This document shows, one piece after another, positions 45,420 to 57,276 of a stretch of 64,000 nt of DNA (within the stretch, counting starts at the first letter, position 1; each line of letters starts with the position of its first letter). Origin of the DNA: Diphasiastrum complanatum (lineage: Eukaryota > Streptophyta > Lycopodiopsida > Lycopodiales > Lycopodiaceae); assembly GCA_029204225.1 (NCBI GenBank), contig CM055107.1, positions 19,187,815 through 19,251,814 of the forward strand, read 5' to 3'. A model generated the notes under the pieces. That model searched no databases, had not been told where the DNA came from, and saw nothing but the letters and a program-made list of their open reading frames with translations. The position numbers were made by a program, and so were the translations under genes.

Positions 45420-46280
45420 GTTGAAGTGGTAAATTTTGGGACAGTTGCAGTTCTAGCCTGACGATTTTGTAAAAATTCGGTTTTTTGTATGCTAGGGTGT
45501 GGGCATGTCACCCCAAGTTAATTCTATTCCATGGCATGTGTATAGGAAGACCATGAGGAAGTTGTAATGTGGAAAGTTTAACGACTTTTAGAGATTCGAA
45601 AGGATCCAAATATTAGTTGCTTTAAATTTGCAACCTTTAGAATAGAATAATTTAGTCTAAAAGGTTAAACTTGTGCATATTCTACTCTTTGGTCTTGGAA
45701 AATGCACAATGTGCAATATGATCGTACAATTTGGTTCGAGCTCTAAAATTGCACCAAAGAGATGCACATTTTGTAATAGTCATTCAACAATTAGAAAGCA
45801 ATCCTCACCCATGTACATATGCACATACTTTTCAATAAAAAAATTATTTTACAATTTCGGTCCATGTGTCTTAATTGCAGTTTTGTGTTTCTTTTTGTGT
45901 TTTCTAGCTATGCAAATTTAAAATGATTGTGATGCTCTTACGAAATGATGTTTATTCTAATAGTGCACAGTCTATTAACTGAATTTGGATACTAGACTTA
46001 TGAGAATTTGGATGATGTTGCAACATATTGGTTGTTACAATAACATCTCAAATTAGTTTCTTTCTCTCATTTCATGAACCTTAAAGTCTACTCAACTAAT
46101 TTGAAGATTCCAATGTTATGTGTCTCTTGAGATGTCATAATTGTAGGTAGTGAATGTAATTTTTATAAGCGATACACTAAATTTACATATAAGAATATAA
46201 AATTAGAATTGAAATATTAAAACGAGTGTATTTAAATATGTGGTCAATGTGGAACCAAATTTCATTTCCATGTTCTATCC
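45420..46280. other. no recognised gene
   Basis: AT-rich sequence with only short frames. Possible 3' region of the 44418-45419 frame. Confidence 0.4.
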
Positions 46281-46281
46281 C

Positions 46282-46283
<2 letters not shown>

Positions 46284-46366
<83 letters not shown>

Positions 46367-46378
46367 GGGGGGGGGGGG
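46284..46378. repeat. (GA)n array followed by a G-run
   Basis: About 40 GA units end in a run of about 14 G. The whole is a purine-only strand of about 95 bases. Confidence 0.95.
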
Positions 46379-46612
46379 CGGAGGATTGAGGGGGGAAATC
46401 CTCAAAAAAGTCCAATTGTTTTGCCAAAGCCCAAAATTAATTGATACTGTGTTATTTCAAATATTTGTAGGAAACCTTCTAAGTTAAAAATGGAACTTCA
46501 TCATATGCAAGGGTACAACAATGAAAACCTTGTAAGTTTGAAGTAGCGGTATGTCAATATTTGTCCACGTTTTATGTTTAATGCAGTAGGGTGAACCTGA
46601 ACAAAGGAGTAT

Positions 46613-46617
<5 letters not shown>

Positions 46618-46704
<87 letters not shown>
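46618..46704. repeat. (GA)n microsatellite
   Basis: About 43 GA units, just downstream (on the minus strand) of the Penelope-like relic. Confidence 0.95.
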
Positions 46705-46706
<2 letters not shown>

Positions 46707-46726
46707 CCACCAACCGACCCACAGTT

Positions 46727-46782
46727 AGTGAATCCCTTCCGGGGCAGTTAGCTCCCCGAAAGGGATAGCTAACTATTCACCA
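46727..46782. repeat. hairpin with competing stem at the 3' end of the Penelope-like relic
   Basis: CCCTTCCGGGG and CCCCGAAAGGG form an 11-bp stem with one mismatch. The outer arms GTGAAT and ATTCAC also pair. In addition AGTTAGCT (inside the loop) and AGCTAACT form an alternative perfect 8-bp stem. The structure overlaps the stop codon of the reverse transcriptase frame. Confidence 0.65.
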
Positions 46783-49010
46783 GAAGAACATCAATATCAT
46801 GTGGTAACGTGTACGACAAACCGGGGAACGATTCCGAAGAAAGCAACTTATTGATTATACGACAGAGCTTATCTCTCATAAAACCATTTTTTTGAAAAGC
46901 ATCAACAAGTATTCCAACCTCGTTAAGAAACGTCTCTTGCAAGTTACAGCAGTACATTGCGGCAATGACTTGTGAAACAATAACCTTGTATGAATTATAG
47001 ATTGGTCTATTCGAAACAAGATGTATATATTCTAAGTAAGGAAATGGTAGTTCTCTTCTTTTGTCGTATTTAGAAAGACAAGTTAGGCCGGATTTATTAT
47101 CGAAGGTAATGAAAATATTTAAAAAGCTGATTTTATTCTCTTCAGTCACTTTTCTTTCTATTTCTAGAAAGTCCAGGGGATAGATCCAGAACGGGTTATC
47201 AGGGTTCTTTACTCGTGTTTTGTCCATAAAAAGTTCGGTATTAGGGTTATTGATGAAGCAAATGTCATCTATATATCTAAAAGAATGTCGAAAGTCATTC
47301 ATGAACGAGGTCAGGCCCAGTTTAGCAAGTCTCTTAATAAATTGTGCTTCAAAAAAAGAAAGATACCAATTGCACCACGTAGGTGAGTAAGAAAAACCCA
47401 TAGGGATACCTCGTACCTGTCTCTAGGTTTTGTTTCCTAGGACAATACAATTATCAATCAAGAAGTCGTTCCATTAATAGAGTAGGTTTATATCCAAAGT
47501 GTGTCAGTCTTGTGATTGTTTTGCCTTCCATGACCAATTGAAAACCTTGCGTGAATGATTCCATTTAAAGTATATAAGTTCACGTCTGGAATATTTAAGT
47601 GGCGTATTTTATTGCCTTTTTTCATAATAGTTTTTACGCCCTCTGGGCCATCTAGGGAAATATTCTCATAACATTTTGAGATATCTGCGACCCACATATT
47701 GGTAATCAGAGATGGTAGTTTAGATAGAAATCCATTGAAGACTCACATTGCCAATGTAAAATCAAGGATACTCTTGGCAAGTATGGTAAAACAACAATCA
47801 TGAGCATTGCTAATCTATTTGAAAGAGTCTTTGTGGGTTTTAAAAATGCAGAGAAGGTAAGGTAGAGAATTGTTGCCCAGGAAAAATTCAGGTAGAACGC
47901 TTGTAGAAATGTTCATTATATATGACAAGGATTCCTCCACAAGATTAGATTGATCGTTAGCGAAAGGAGTAAAATCCAAACTGTTAAGTCGTTTTATGGC
48001 CAAATTTCGTACAAAGAATATACACATGAAACAGAGATTATGTTGTGCTTTATCAATTCCATTAACTTATAGAGAGTTTGTAAGCCAAAGTAGTTCGTCC
48101 TTTGCAATCTTATTTTTGGAAAGAGATTCAGTATTTCCATGAAGCAATTTTCCCTTTCTAATATGACTTAAAGCGATACTTTTACAAAACGTAGCATGTG
48201 TCTAAAGAATCATAAGAAGGTAGGAATTCCATAAGTTTAAACCATCCATAATAAAGCTCTAAAGCAACTTCATTCACATTGGCTTGTCTAAGAGTAATAT
48301 GATTTAGGCCATTTTCTAGCGATTTTTGTAAGAGAGAACTATTAATAATCTTACAGTCTGTGCAAATGACATGGTCAAATTTTTCAGAGATAAAGTTTTT
48401 GAAACGGTTAAAAGAGTAACATTGACAAGGATGAATGTTATCTATATCAAAATGGAAAAACACATCATCAGGAAAATACCATTCACATTTAACACTTGGT
48501 AGATAAGTCTAGCCGAACGTAATATCATAAAAGAGTTCGTCAATAGTACCAAAAATCCTGCATAAAACATGAGCGTAAAAATGCGTCACATGGATAAACT
48601 CAAATACTCTATTTCGGTAACATAAATGTATAAAAAGTCTCCCTGAGTGGCTACTAGTGGAAAACTGGAGACGTCCGGTTGCTGAAACACTGGTTTGTCT
48701 TTTAACACTGTCTTCTTCATCCTGCACATCGATTAGGATTTGTAAAAATTCAGCTTTTTAATTGGTAAGTCCTCTTTGTTTCCACTGCTCTGTCCTTCCT
48801 TTGCTTTGTAATCCGAGACACGCTTTTTCTTCCCTACTCCTGAACCAGAAATGACTGAGTTTGGATTATTCAAATTAAAAGAGCCCATCCTTTTGTCTGA
48901 GTTCTGGACGTATTTGGCTTGGAGGGTAGAAAAATTGGGACGTTTTAAGAGGCGTTCTAGCTCTCGGATATTCTCGGCATCTCCAAAAGGTTGGAGGAGG
49001 AGTCCTTAGC
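46769..49010 (-). pseudogene. Penelope-like element reverse transcriptase, decayed
   Basis: Leftward blocks, in order, are NGLNHITLRQANVNEVALEL (near 48300) and LPYLLCIFKTHKD (RT motif region 1, near 47835). WVADISKCYENISLDGPEG (motif A, near 47690) comes next. MGFSYSPTWCNWYLSFFE (motif B) begins at 47401. FRYIDDICFINNP (motif C, YIDD) lies near 47280, ISFLNIFITFDNKSGL near 47120, and a thumb-like stretch ends at 46769. The YIDD loop followed by 'FLNIFI...L.C.S.YDKR' and a downstream helical block is the pattern of Penelope-like elements, not of LTR or LINE elements. At least four breaks separate the blocks. No GIY-YIG endonuclease is visible after the thumb. The N-terminal part to about 49010 is basic and unassigned. 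Confidence 0.7.
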
Positions 49011-51090
49011 CAGTTCAATAGAGGCATCAATCATGTATTGGCAGATAAAGAGAAAAGTGATATGAGATTTTACCACATCCCTAGCAGGTTCATCCCTTGC
49101 TCAAGCTAGTTGGAGAAGCCATAGCGTAGACTAGTTGGGAGACTACCATAGTCATGCTAGATGGAGCCATAGCTGATGGAGGATGCGAAAGATACAACAT
49201 TTGTGCCGTTGTCGGGGATTAGTTGGAGCCATAGCTGGTTGGGATGCTGTAAGAGCCAACATTGGCGTCGTTGCCACTCTCTTCTCAGTGATAGCAAGCT
49301 AAGGATCAGCCGGCCCGCTCCGTATTTGAGGGAGGAGAGCCATCCTCAAGAAAAACTTGCTAGAAAGGGGGTTCATATCGGGTTTTGAGCAACAATTAGG
49401 AATGGGGCCACAAAAGCTCCGCCACGCATCTTCTTGTTTATGTTCGTGCTTTTGGTATAGCAATGGCCCGTCGCACCTCCTCCTCCTGCTGTCCTACTTA
49501 CTTCTTAGTATCCTCGTTCCGCTACTCTGTTAAAAGTCAGGTAAACTTCAAAAGAGGAGCGTGCTAGTCTGAGTTACATGCGAAGAGCTCTTCTCACACC
49601 TATAGGCCTCAGTTCTTCCAACTGGAATTGGGCCGATCTTATGTTACCTTCCATCCATCTTGGAAAGAGCCCTTCAACAACAAAATAGGCAGTCTGGGCG
49701 CTACAGTTGCAGTCGGATTAACCAAGATTTTGTTCATCTAAGTAGCAACAGTGTTCCTAGACTGATCAGGGCATCAACCGATGCTTTTCATCAGTTGTGT
49801 TGCCATGGGGTTCTATTTTCGAGATTGGATTTTTGCAGCATCAGAATTCATTTGTCCAGCTAATCCACCAGGAGTTCTAGCTCTATGCTCCAGCTGCTCG
49901 TTTGTAGCATTTGATTGATTTGGGAGGAGGAGCAGCTGATTTCCGAGGCCATCACTTTTGTAACTCATCCTTTCCCTGAATATCCTTGTTTTGCAGCAAC
50001 ATCCTTTCCCTGAATATCTTTCTTGTGCTCAGATTCTGATTTTTAGGTGTTCAAGGTCCGTTAAAGCTCTTTCTTAGCCATTTTTCAGCTGCCGTCAACC
50101 GTTTGTAAGAGAGATGTGTCCCCACGTTTTTTAGAGGTTGTGGGAGCAGCCATGATCCACTTCCGATATGATCTACCAAAATCTTCAAGGTTATGCACAA
50201 AGAGCTCAGTACATTAAGTGCTTGACTTAGAATGAAATCTAGGCTTCAATATTCAGCTGCCACTTAGCGCTGGTCACCAATCAACATGGCATTGAACTAT
50301 AGCACGGGTCTAAAATACTAATTGTTGAGTGTAGTTGCCAGTTTTGGGCATTTCCAAGTCATAAGATCCATGATTTGAGCCTGTGCGAGTATCAGAAATT
50401 TTTTTTTTTTTTTATTTCTACATCCTACATGCCTTTTTCTTGCAAAAGGGTGTCTTGAAGCATTTTCTGCTTAATTTCCATTTAAGACCAAATCGCACAG
50501 TTGATTTTTGGCATTTGCAAGACTTAAGATCCAATGTTTATAGCTGTGCTAGTTCCCAATTAGCAGCTCACATGGATTTCTTCACTTAAACCTGTTTTTT
50601 TCATTTCAGATGTGATTTTCAGGCCTAACGAGATTCACACACCCACAAAATGGACAAATCTCAGTCTGATCTACATCTTAGGCCCCTATGCAAATTCTAT
50701 TTGAGAGTTGAAGGTGAGAAATCTGCAAGTGAATTTGCAACCATTGGGTTAATCGTTATGCAGACGATAATAGTCATGTAAGTTTATGGAAATGATGAAC
50801 GTGTACTCATTTGAGGCCACTAAAACCCAAAAGGGTTTCTAAGCAATAAGGAAAACCCTCCAAAATATAAGGATCTATAACATTAAGAAGTGGGCGAGTA
50901 CGTTATCAGATGACATTTTGACCAGAACTGAATTTTTAATATGTGCTAGAAAATACACTCTTCCACAATTTGCACAGCCTAATATATTGTTCCAAATATC
51001 AGTTTGCACCCCAAAATCATCTATGTGAGTTTGTTCCAGAGTGTTCTAGTAATTTTTCCCTTGAAATTGAAATTTTCTAGGATTCGAATA
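49011..51090. other. no recognised gene; one LTR-terminus-like repeat
   Basis: Only short frames are seen. 49218-49262 is identical over about 45 bases to 52588-52631 (GGAGCCATAGCTGGTTGGGA). A small duplication (CATCCTTTCCCTGAATATC) lies near 49970 and 50000. A poly-T run lies at 50399. Confidence 0.5.
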
Positions 51091-51189
51091 ACTTGCACAA
51101 CTATGTAAATAACTTATCAAAACTCGCACAACATATTTTTGAAAAGGTAAGTCTCTGTACTAACCGCTTGACCATTGTGCAAATTCTTC

Positions 51190-51830
51190 TCGAGGTCCCA
51201 AGACATTGTGCGAGTCATTTTTTTTGTTGTGCGAGTCTTTACAAGAGCTGTTGTGTGAGTCATCTTCCAACTCTGTGCGAGTCATCTTCCAAGTCTAGGC
51301 GGGTCATTTTGAATTGTTCCCCTGTGCGAGTCATTTCTAGTTCTTTTGGGAATCCTTCAACCATATGCGAGTCATTTCCAGGTCTGTGCGAGTCATTTCT
51401 AGATCTGTGTGAGTCATCTTCCAACTCTATGCGAGATTCCAAGTCTGGGCGGGTCATTTTAAATTGTTCCCCTGTGCGAGTCATTTCTAGTTCTTTTGGG
51501 AATCCTTCAACCATGTGCGAGTCATTTCCAGGTCTGTGCGAGTCATCTTCCAACTCTATGCGAGTCATCTTCCAAGTCTGAACGTTTCATTTTGAATTGT
51601 TCTCCTATGCGAGTCATTTCTAGTTCTTTTGGAAATCCTTCAACCATGTGCGAGTCATTTCCAGGGCTGTGTGAGTCATCTTCCAACTCTGTTTGAATTG
51701 TTCCCCTGTTCGAGTCATTTCTAGTTCTTTCGAGAATCCTTCAACCATGTCCAAGTCATTTCCAGGTCTGTGCAAGTCATCTTTTCAACCCTGTGCGAGT
51801 CATTTTGACTTGTTTTGTGCAAGAATCCAC
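51190..51830. repeat. TGTGCGAGTCAT minisatellite with higher-order structure
   Basis: The basic unit is near TGTGCGAGTCATTTCCAGGTC or its variant ending CTTCCAACTC. Groups of about five or six units make a longer repeat of about 130-155 bp, marked by TTGAATTGTTCCCCTGTG near 51310, 51460, 51592 and 51686. Long frames on both strands are products of the repeat. Confidence 0.85.
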
Positions 51831-51909
51831 CCTCAACTATTGTTAGGCACTGTAGGATATTGTGCAAATTCTGTGCAAATGGATTTTGGTTTTCCTTATG
51901 ATGTTCTAT

Positions 51910-52587
51910 GAATAAGTCCATTGGGGGTCTATCTCATGGAACCTAACTTATAAAAATAAGTCATATGGTCCATTGGGGGTTTTCCCATGGAACCTATTGT
52001 AAGTGACTTAGTTCTGTACTTAAATTACTACGGCTTGTAACTTAACTAAATTATCTATTTTCAAGTTTTTGACGGTTCTTTGTAAAACAAGGGCCTCCAA
52101 GTATAAGTCAATGTGGAGAGCTCATTTGTAGGTGAACACTTGTAGAGGAATTCTACATTTTGGATCTTCCCATCTCTCTTGTGTCTCCTCATTGTGGATC
52201 TTCCCTTTGGTTGTAAACTATTGTATGGAATGTATTATTTAGTTAGTTGTCTCCTCTTGGTTGGGTAGGCCTCAAGAGAGAGTTTAATGAAAGCCACCTT
52301 AGTTTGGAAGGGTATGGCTCAAATCAAGGGTTGGGATTCAAGGAAGATTAGGGTTTCATCTTTAGATTTAATCTTAGCCACTAGTTGGGGGGCAGCCATA
52401 GTGATTAATCTAGGGTTTCTTAATAATATCTTCTCATTTGTGTTAGCAACAAGATGAGTTTATGCAAGAAAGAGTGGACCTTGCCCTAAATATACTCATC
52501 ACCCTGTCTACCTTTTCATTCTAGCTTCATGAACCATGCTAGTTGGATTGAGCTTTAGTTCATGCTAGTTGGGAGGCAGCCATAGCT
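51910..52587. other. possible LTR remains left of Copia 4
   Basis: No coding signal. The sequence includes CCTCTTGGTTGGGTAGGCC and a TAATGAAAGCC block typical in feel of LTR 3' regions, but no second copy proves it. Confidence 0.35.
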
Positions 52588-52631
52588 TGGATTAGTTGGA
52601 GCCATAGCTGGTTGGGATGCTGTAAGAGCCA
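52588..52631 (-). repeat. LTR-terminus-like repeat
   Basis: On the minus strand it starts TGTTGGCTCTTACAGC, exactly at the point where Copia 4 coding similarity ends. The same 45 bases occur at 49218-49262. A TG start there suggests an LTR edge. Confidence 0.45.
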
Positions 52632-54260
52632 ACAGATCCTGGAGCCTTTTTCGATACATGGATCCAAAATTTCTTCGACACTTGGATCAGAAATTTCTTG
52701 AGCTTTTCCCTTGTGGTTGATAAATCATTGTTCCACAAAAATGACATATCTGTTCGTGAATGTTTTTTCTGTTTCCAAATTGTAGAGCTTGTATGCCTTG
52801 TAATCTGGTGAGTAGCCAATGAAAATTGATTTTATGCTTTTGTCATCCGACTTCTTTCTTAGATCTTAGGGGATCTGAGCATAAGCAATGCATCCAAATA
52901 CTCTAATATTCTTGAGTGATGGTTTTGATCCTGTCCACACCTCATAAGGTGTCTTTCCATTCAGGGCTTTGATGATGGATCAATTTTTTAGATAGGTGGT
53001 TGTAGTAACAGCTTTTGCCCAAAATTTCTTTGGAAGAGAGGCATAGGCCAGCATGCTCGTGGCACTTTCGATGAGTGTCCAATTCTTTCGTTCAGCTACA
53101 CCATTGGACTGAGGTGAGTAGCTTGTTGTGAATTGTTGATGTATTCTGTTGGCCTTGCAGAACTCCTTAAATTATGTGGAGATAAATTCTCCCCCTCCAT
53201 CTGTGCGTAGAGCTTTGATCTTCCTCTGGGTCTGATTTTTTGCAGACACCTTGAACTGCATGAAGAACTTGAATGCATCTGCATTTGTTCTTCAAAAAAT
53301 AGGTTGCATTCCTTCGAGAGAAGTCATCAATGAAGGTTAAGAGGTATAGAGCTCCCCCTTTGGAAGCAATCTGCATCGGGCCACAGATGTCGCTATATAC
53401 AAGATATAGCAAGCCTTTGGAAGTATGAACTAAGTCAGAAATGAAAGGACTTCTAGCATGCTTGCTGATTATACAACTTTCAAATGGAGAAGTTGGCTTG
53501 CTGACAAAAGGTAGATCTTGTACTAGTCTTTGAGTCGACATTTGTTGAATACTATTAAAGTTCAAATGGCCTAATCTGAAATGCCAAAGCATATCAGATG
53601 ATTCGGAAGTAGAGGTGTGAAGAGCTTGACTGTTGGAAGAATAGCAGTGACTAAGTTTGTTGAGATTTGCCACTTTTTTTCTCGAAAGCTAAAACTTTCT
53701 GGGATTTGTCAAGGATGGTGTAGCCCATTGTATCGAATTCGACCCTCTGACCTGAATCGATGATTCTGCTAACTGAGAGCAGATTCTTGGTCAGATTTGG
53801 AACGTGGAGAACGTTGGACAGCAACTTGACTTCACTTTCTGAAATTCGATTCTTACTGTTCCTTCACCTTGGATTGAATGTGATGAGTTGTCTCCAAGTT
53901 GCACAACTCGAGAGTGGGTGAAATATTTATAATCTTTGAACCAGTCTTGATGATGAGTCATGTGTTGAGTTGCTCCATAATCGAGATACCAAGAATCGAT
54001 ACGATGTTCTTCTCCGACCTTGGTCATAAAGGCTGCTTCATCTTCCTCTTGCTGTTGGGTCGAAAAATTAGTTGAAACACTATGTGCTTGTTGTTGGAAC
54101 TGCTTCTTCTTCTCATTGTTGAATTTCAAAGTTCTGCAATCCTTGATTTCATGTCCAGTTCTCTTGCAGTATTTGCAAAATAGTTTCTTTTTTGGTTGGA
54201 AAGATGAAGTGTAAGTAGTCCTCTGGATTTTAGATTGACTCAGCCTTGCTGTCGTTTTTT
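52632..54260 (-). pseudogene. Copia element 4 fragment (gag end to integrase)
   Basis: Leftward reading gives a gag tail with a Cys/His knuckle region near 54170, then the protease WYLDYGATQHMTHH (Ser of the usual DSGA replaced by Tyr) near 53985. GAG-pre-integrase LWHFRLGHLNFNSI lies near 53590 and integrase LTFIDDFSRRNATYFLKNK near 53335. Blocks further left are rich in stops and reach the integrase C-terminal part near 52800. Reverse transcriptase and RNase H are absent. Sequence motifs differ from Copia 1-3. Confidence 0.82.
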
Positions 54261-54514
54261 GTACTTGTATATTTGTGAATATATGATAGTGCTATTAAGC
54301 CTTTCAAAAAACAAAAAAGTCCTCCTTACATAAAAGAGATGCTAGAGTGACACCTCTTAGGAGAATGGACACCTAGAACAAAACGGAACAAGAGCAAGCA
54401 AAAGTAAGCAAAAAAATCTTTTGGCTTACTGGTTGCAAACATGGTGGAACTGAACGCATCAATATGACAGATGCACAACTTAAGTGGGGAGATTTCTGTG
54501 TAGTTAAAAATGTT

Positions 54515-55211
54515 GCGGTTTTTCTATTTTTTGAGTTTCCTTCCGCAGCCTTTCAGGGCCGGTGCCCTCGGGTTCGATCAATGGACTATTCAACACCAGC
54601 TCCATAGGCAATTCTCAGCTTTGTGCACGAAGGTTGCAGTCTATAAAACCCTGTTCTGCAGCGGCAGCAGAACAACGAACAAACAACACGAGAAAAAGGA
54701 CTGGCCCAACTTGGATAATTCAGAGAATTATCTAAGTGCCAAGATTCCTATACAGTTACAAAAACGCAGAAGAGGGATGACAGAAAAGGGACTGGCGCAT
54801 TGGCTTGGGCTGTGGGTGCAACTTTTGTAGCTGCAGCTATGATCCTTTTTGTTGGGTCATGGATTTTTTTCAGCAAACAGAAATCTTACTTCAATATGAA
54901 AGGGAGGGATGGAAACGCTTTGTGGAGCATGAGCTCCTTCCATAAGCTGGGATTTAAGCTAGGATTTAGTGAGCATGAATGAGTACAACTCGATTGGAAC
55001 TGCGGGAGCTAGCAAAGTCTACAAGGCAACACTTAGCAATGGACAGGAAGTGGCAATCAAGAAGCTTTGGACCGATGTGAAGGGTGAGCTACATAGTCCC
55101 AAAAGAAGCATAGCTGCACTACATGCTATAAAATTGCACTTAATTGGAGCAGCAAAAGGCCTACCATATGTGCACCATGACTATAATCCTCCACTGCTGC
55201 ACTGTGAAATC
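54515..55211 (+). pseudogene. LRR receptor-like kinase pseudogene, 5' portion
   Basis: The family is the CLAVATA1/HAESA-like class of plasma-membrane receptor kinases. A frame near 54555 gives FSGPVPSGSINGLFN and SIGNSQLCARRLQSIKPCS, the end of the LRR domain and the juxtamembrane cysteines. A membrane segment AVGATFVAAAMILFVGSWIFF follows near 54805. Then come SSFHKLGFKLGFSEHE, the mutated glycine loop GTAGASKVYKA (usually GTGGSGKVYKA) and VAIKKLW with the ATP-binding lysine. The rest of the N-lobe is deleted: LHSPKRS is followed soon by IGAAKGLPYVHHDYNPPLLHCE, where the catalytic HRD reads HCE. It continues at 63563 after an 8.35-kb insertion. Confidence 0.88.
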
Positions 55212-55239
55212 TGTTAGGTTCAATTCAACTTGATGCTAG

Positions 55240-56000
55240 TGTCGCGGAAGCCTTTTTTTCCTTCTTGTGTTTCGTGTTCGTCCTCTCTTTTGATTTGCGA
55301 ACAATTTTATGTCTTCGATTTTTCTTTTCGTGCGAAAGCTTTTACAGGATCCCAGACACTCGACTACGCATCACAGAACATATTTTATTCTAGCAGACCA
55401 AGAGATACACGAAATAGAGCAATTATATTGCCAATTTTGGTTTTAGAGCGAGATCGTCAGTGTCTCGCTCGTTGGCGGAATGACTCTCTGCTCTTTCGCT
55501 GTGTTCTGCTCGTTGGCAGACTTTCATGCACAGCTATGGTATTTTTTGCTTTCTTACTCTATTCGTTACATCTCTCTCTGTTTCTTACAGATCTCTGTAT
55601 ATTCTATCTCTCTTCTTTTTCTCTTCTTCTTCTTTTCATAGTTATGATCCAAAGATGATCGTTTATACCTCCACTATGTGGAGTTTACAAGATAGCTAAA
55701 ACGTAGAATCACAAGACTAGTTAACGCTAATCAACTAGTTAGGTAGTCTCCGTCGTTGCTATTCGTTTCAGCTGGGCATGAAGCCCATTGAGCTGCCAGC
55801 TGGCAACGTGAAGGATTTTTCTTCGTTTGTTTCGTTCTTTTCGTTTCTCGGTCCTGGAAGTGTGTTTACGATTCGCGATTGATTCGTGATTCGTTCGTGC
55901 TTCGAGTCAAAGACAAGTTGATTGTCGCAAATTGTTCTCGTTCGACCTTCGTGTCTTGTTTGTGATGCGACAAAGTTGCAAGAGTTCACCATTTCTGACA
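55240..56000. mobile_element. solo LTR (761 bp) inside the outer 5' LTR
   Basis: The insert starts TGTCGCGG and ends TTTCTGACA, so the ends are inverted TGTC/GACA. It is flanked by a 5-bp direct repeat GCTAG (55235-55239 and 56001-56005). Removing it and one GCTAG restores the outer LTR exactly as seen in the 3' copy. A single LTR with target duplication is the product of recombination between two LTRs. Confidence 0.88.
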
Positions 56001-56005
56001 GCTAG

Positions 56006-56382
56006 TTGTTATGAAACAATGAAAGTAGATATGGCGGATTCTGTGACCGTTACAATCAAAGGACCCTAAGAATGTATATATATGTTGTATAGGATTTTAT
56101 GTATGTACACGTAGTGGTGTAACTGGTGTATGTCATGACTTAATCAGTTTAGATTAGGAATAATGAGTCTTGTAATTAACTGCTATTACAAAAACACTAT
56201 GTATATATATGAGCATCCTTATGTAATTTATGTAGTTGTTTTTGGATCGAGAGCCTTCTTAAGTAAGCGTTGCTGCATTATGCCAGTCTCTCTCTATTTC
56301 TTGGATGTGGTCTTTTTGTTCACAGATTGCACTTGCTCTTTAGAGTAACATGATTACTTGAATTTGTGCTATGCTTCCAACA
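56006..56382 (+). repeat. outer element 5' LTR, right part
   Basis: It matches 63203-63562 almost throughout. A TATA-like TATGTATATATATGAGC lies near 56198. It ends CTTCCAACA. Confidence 0.88.
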
Positions 56383-56524
56383 ATGATTATGGGCCCACTC
56401 ACACCAAGAGCCCACCAAGACCTAGAGAAGAGAAAAGAAGACGAGAAACAATGGATGGCTCACAGAAACGTTAGTGTAAGGCTGAAAGACGGGGGATGTC
56501 GCCAAGAATCTCGTGGTTGTTGCT

Positions 56525-57124
56525 TGTTGGGCATCTCTTTGATACGATCAAGGTGAAGCTGTAGAGCCAGCCGGTGCTTCCGCCTGGGCAGCCTTCTGTG
56601 TATGCATGAGTGATTGATGCAGTCAAAAAAATGATGGTTGCAGAGGGTGTGGGTGTGCGGGGGCTGTACAAGGGCATGGGGGATGCCTCTGACTATTGTT
56701 GTAGCGTTCAATGATGTGCCCTTCACTGCTTGTGGGCAGATCGAAGCATTGTTGTGGGTGGGGGGCAGGTGGCAGCCTGTGTGTCCGTGGGGCAGCACAT
56801 GGTTGTAGGTGCGGGGGGGGGGGCAGGATTGACGATGTCCTTCGCAATTTGCTCCACAGAGCTTGTGAAGTGCAGGCTAAACAGAGAGGCTAAACAGAGT
56901 GCACCGGTTTCAGTGGTAGAGAGTGCGCCAGCTCTAGCAACAGCAGGAGGATCTGCCGCCACCATCACTGTTGTTCCGATCAAGTATCACGGTCCCATTG
57001 ATATTGCAAGACATGTTGTTGGGATCGTTCAAGGGAGTTACCCCAACTTCCTGAGGGAGGTGCCAGGGAATGCAACTATGTTTGGGGCATACAAAGCCAC
57101 AAAGCAGGCGATAGCAAGGGGATG
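56525..57124 (+). pseudogene. captured mitochondrial carrier (BOU/acylcarnitine-carrier-like) fragment
   Basis: Mitochondrial carriers have three repeats of two membrane helices, each with a Px[DE]xx[KR] motif. Here VGHLFDTIKVKL (Pro replaced by Leu) lies near 56527, followed by PPGQPSVYA, DAVKKMMVAEGVGVRGLYKG and, after a shift, TELVKCRLNREAK near 56860. IKYHGPIDIARHV and LREVPGNATMFGAYKA lie near 56980-57090. The order and wording match plant BOU-like carriers, and there are no introns. Stops and frame changes disable it. It sits inside the outer LTR element, so it is a transduplicated cDNA piece. Confidence 0.8.
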
Positions 57125-57276
57125 AGACACATATTGGCAAGAGAAGCGTGGAAGCTGGAGGCAATCTCTTGCACATGGCAGAAAAGGAGAAACAGAGGTT
57201 ATCAAACACCGTAATCTTTGTATCAAGCCCAAGGGTGCTTGATAGTTGCAGTATGGAGGCTATAATTTTGGCAGGT

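Noticed and set aside
46769-49010. Group II intron or LINE origin for the reverse transcriptase
   Set aside because: The order of motifs after YIDD fits Penelope-like elements better, and no intron RNA domains, apurinic endonuclease or maturase domain were seen.
51093-51911. Cys/Ser-rich frames such as MCESFPGLCESS that resemble secreted cysteine-rich peptides
   Set aside because: They follow the GTGCGAGTCAT minisatellite and appear on both strands; there is no signal peptide or start context.
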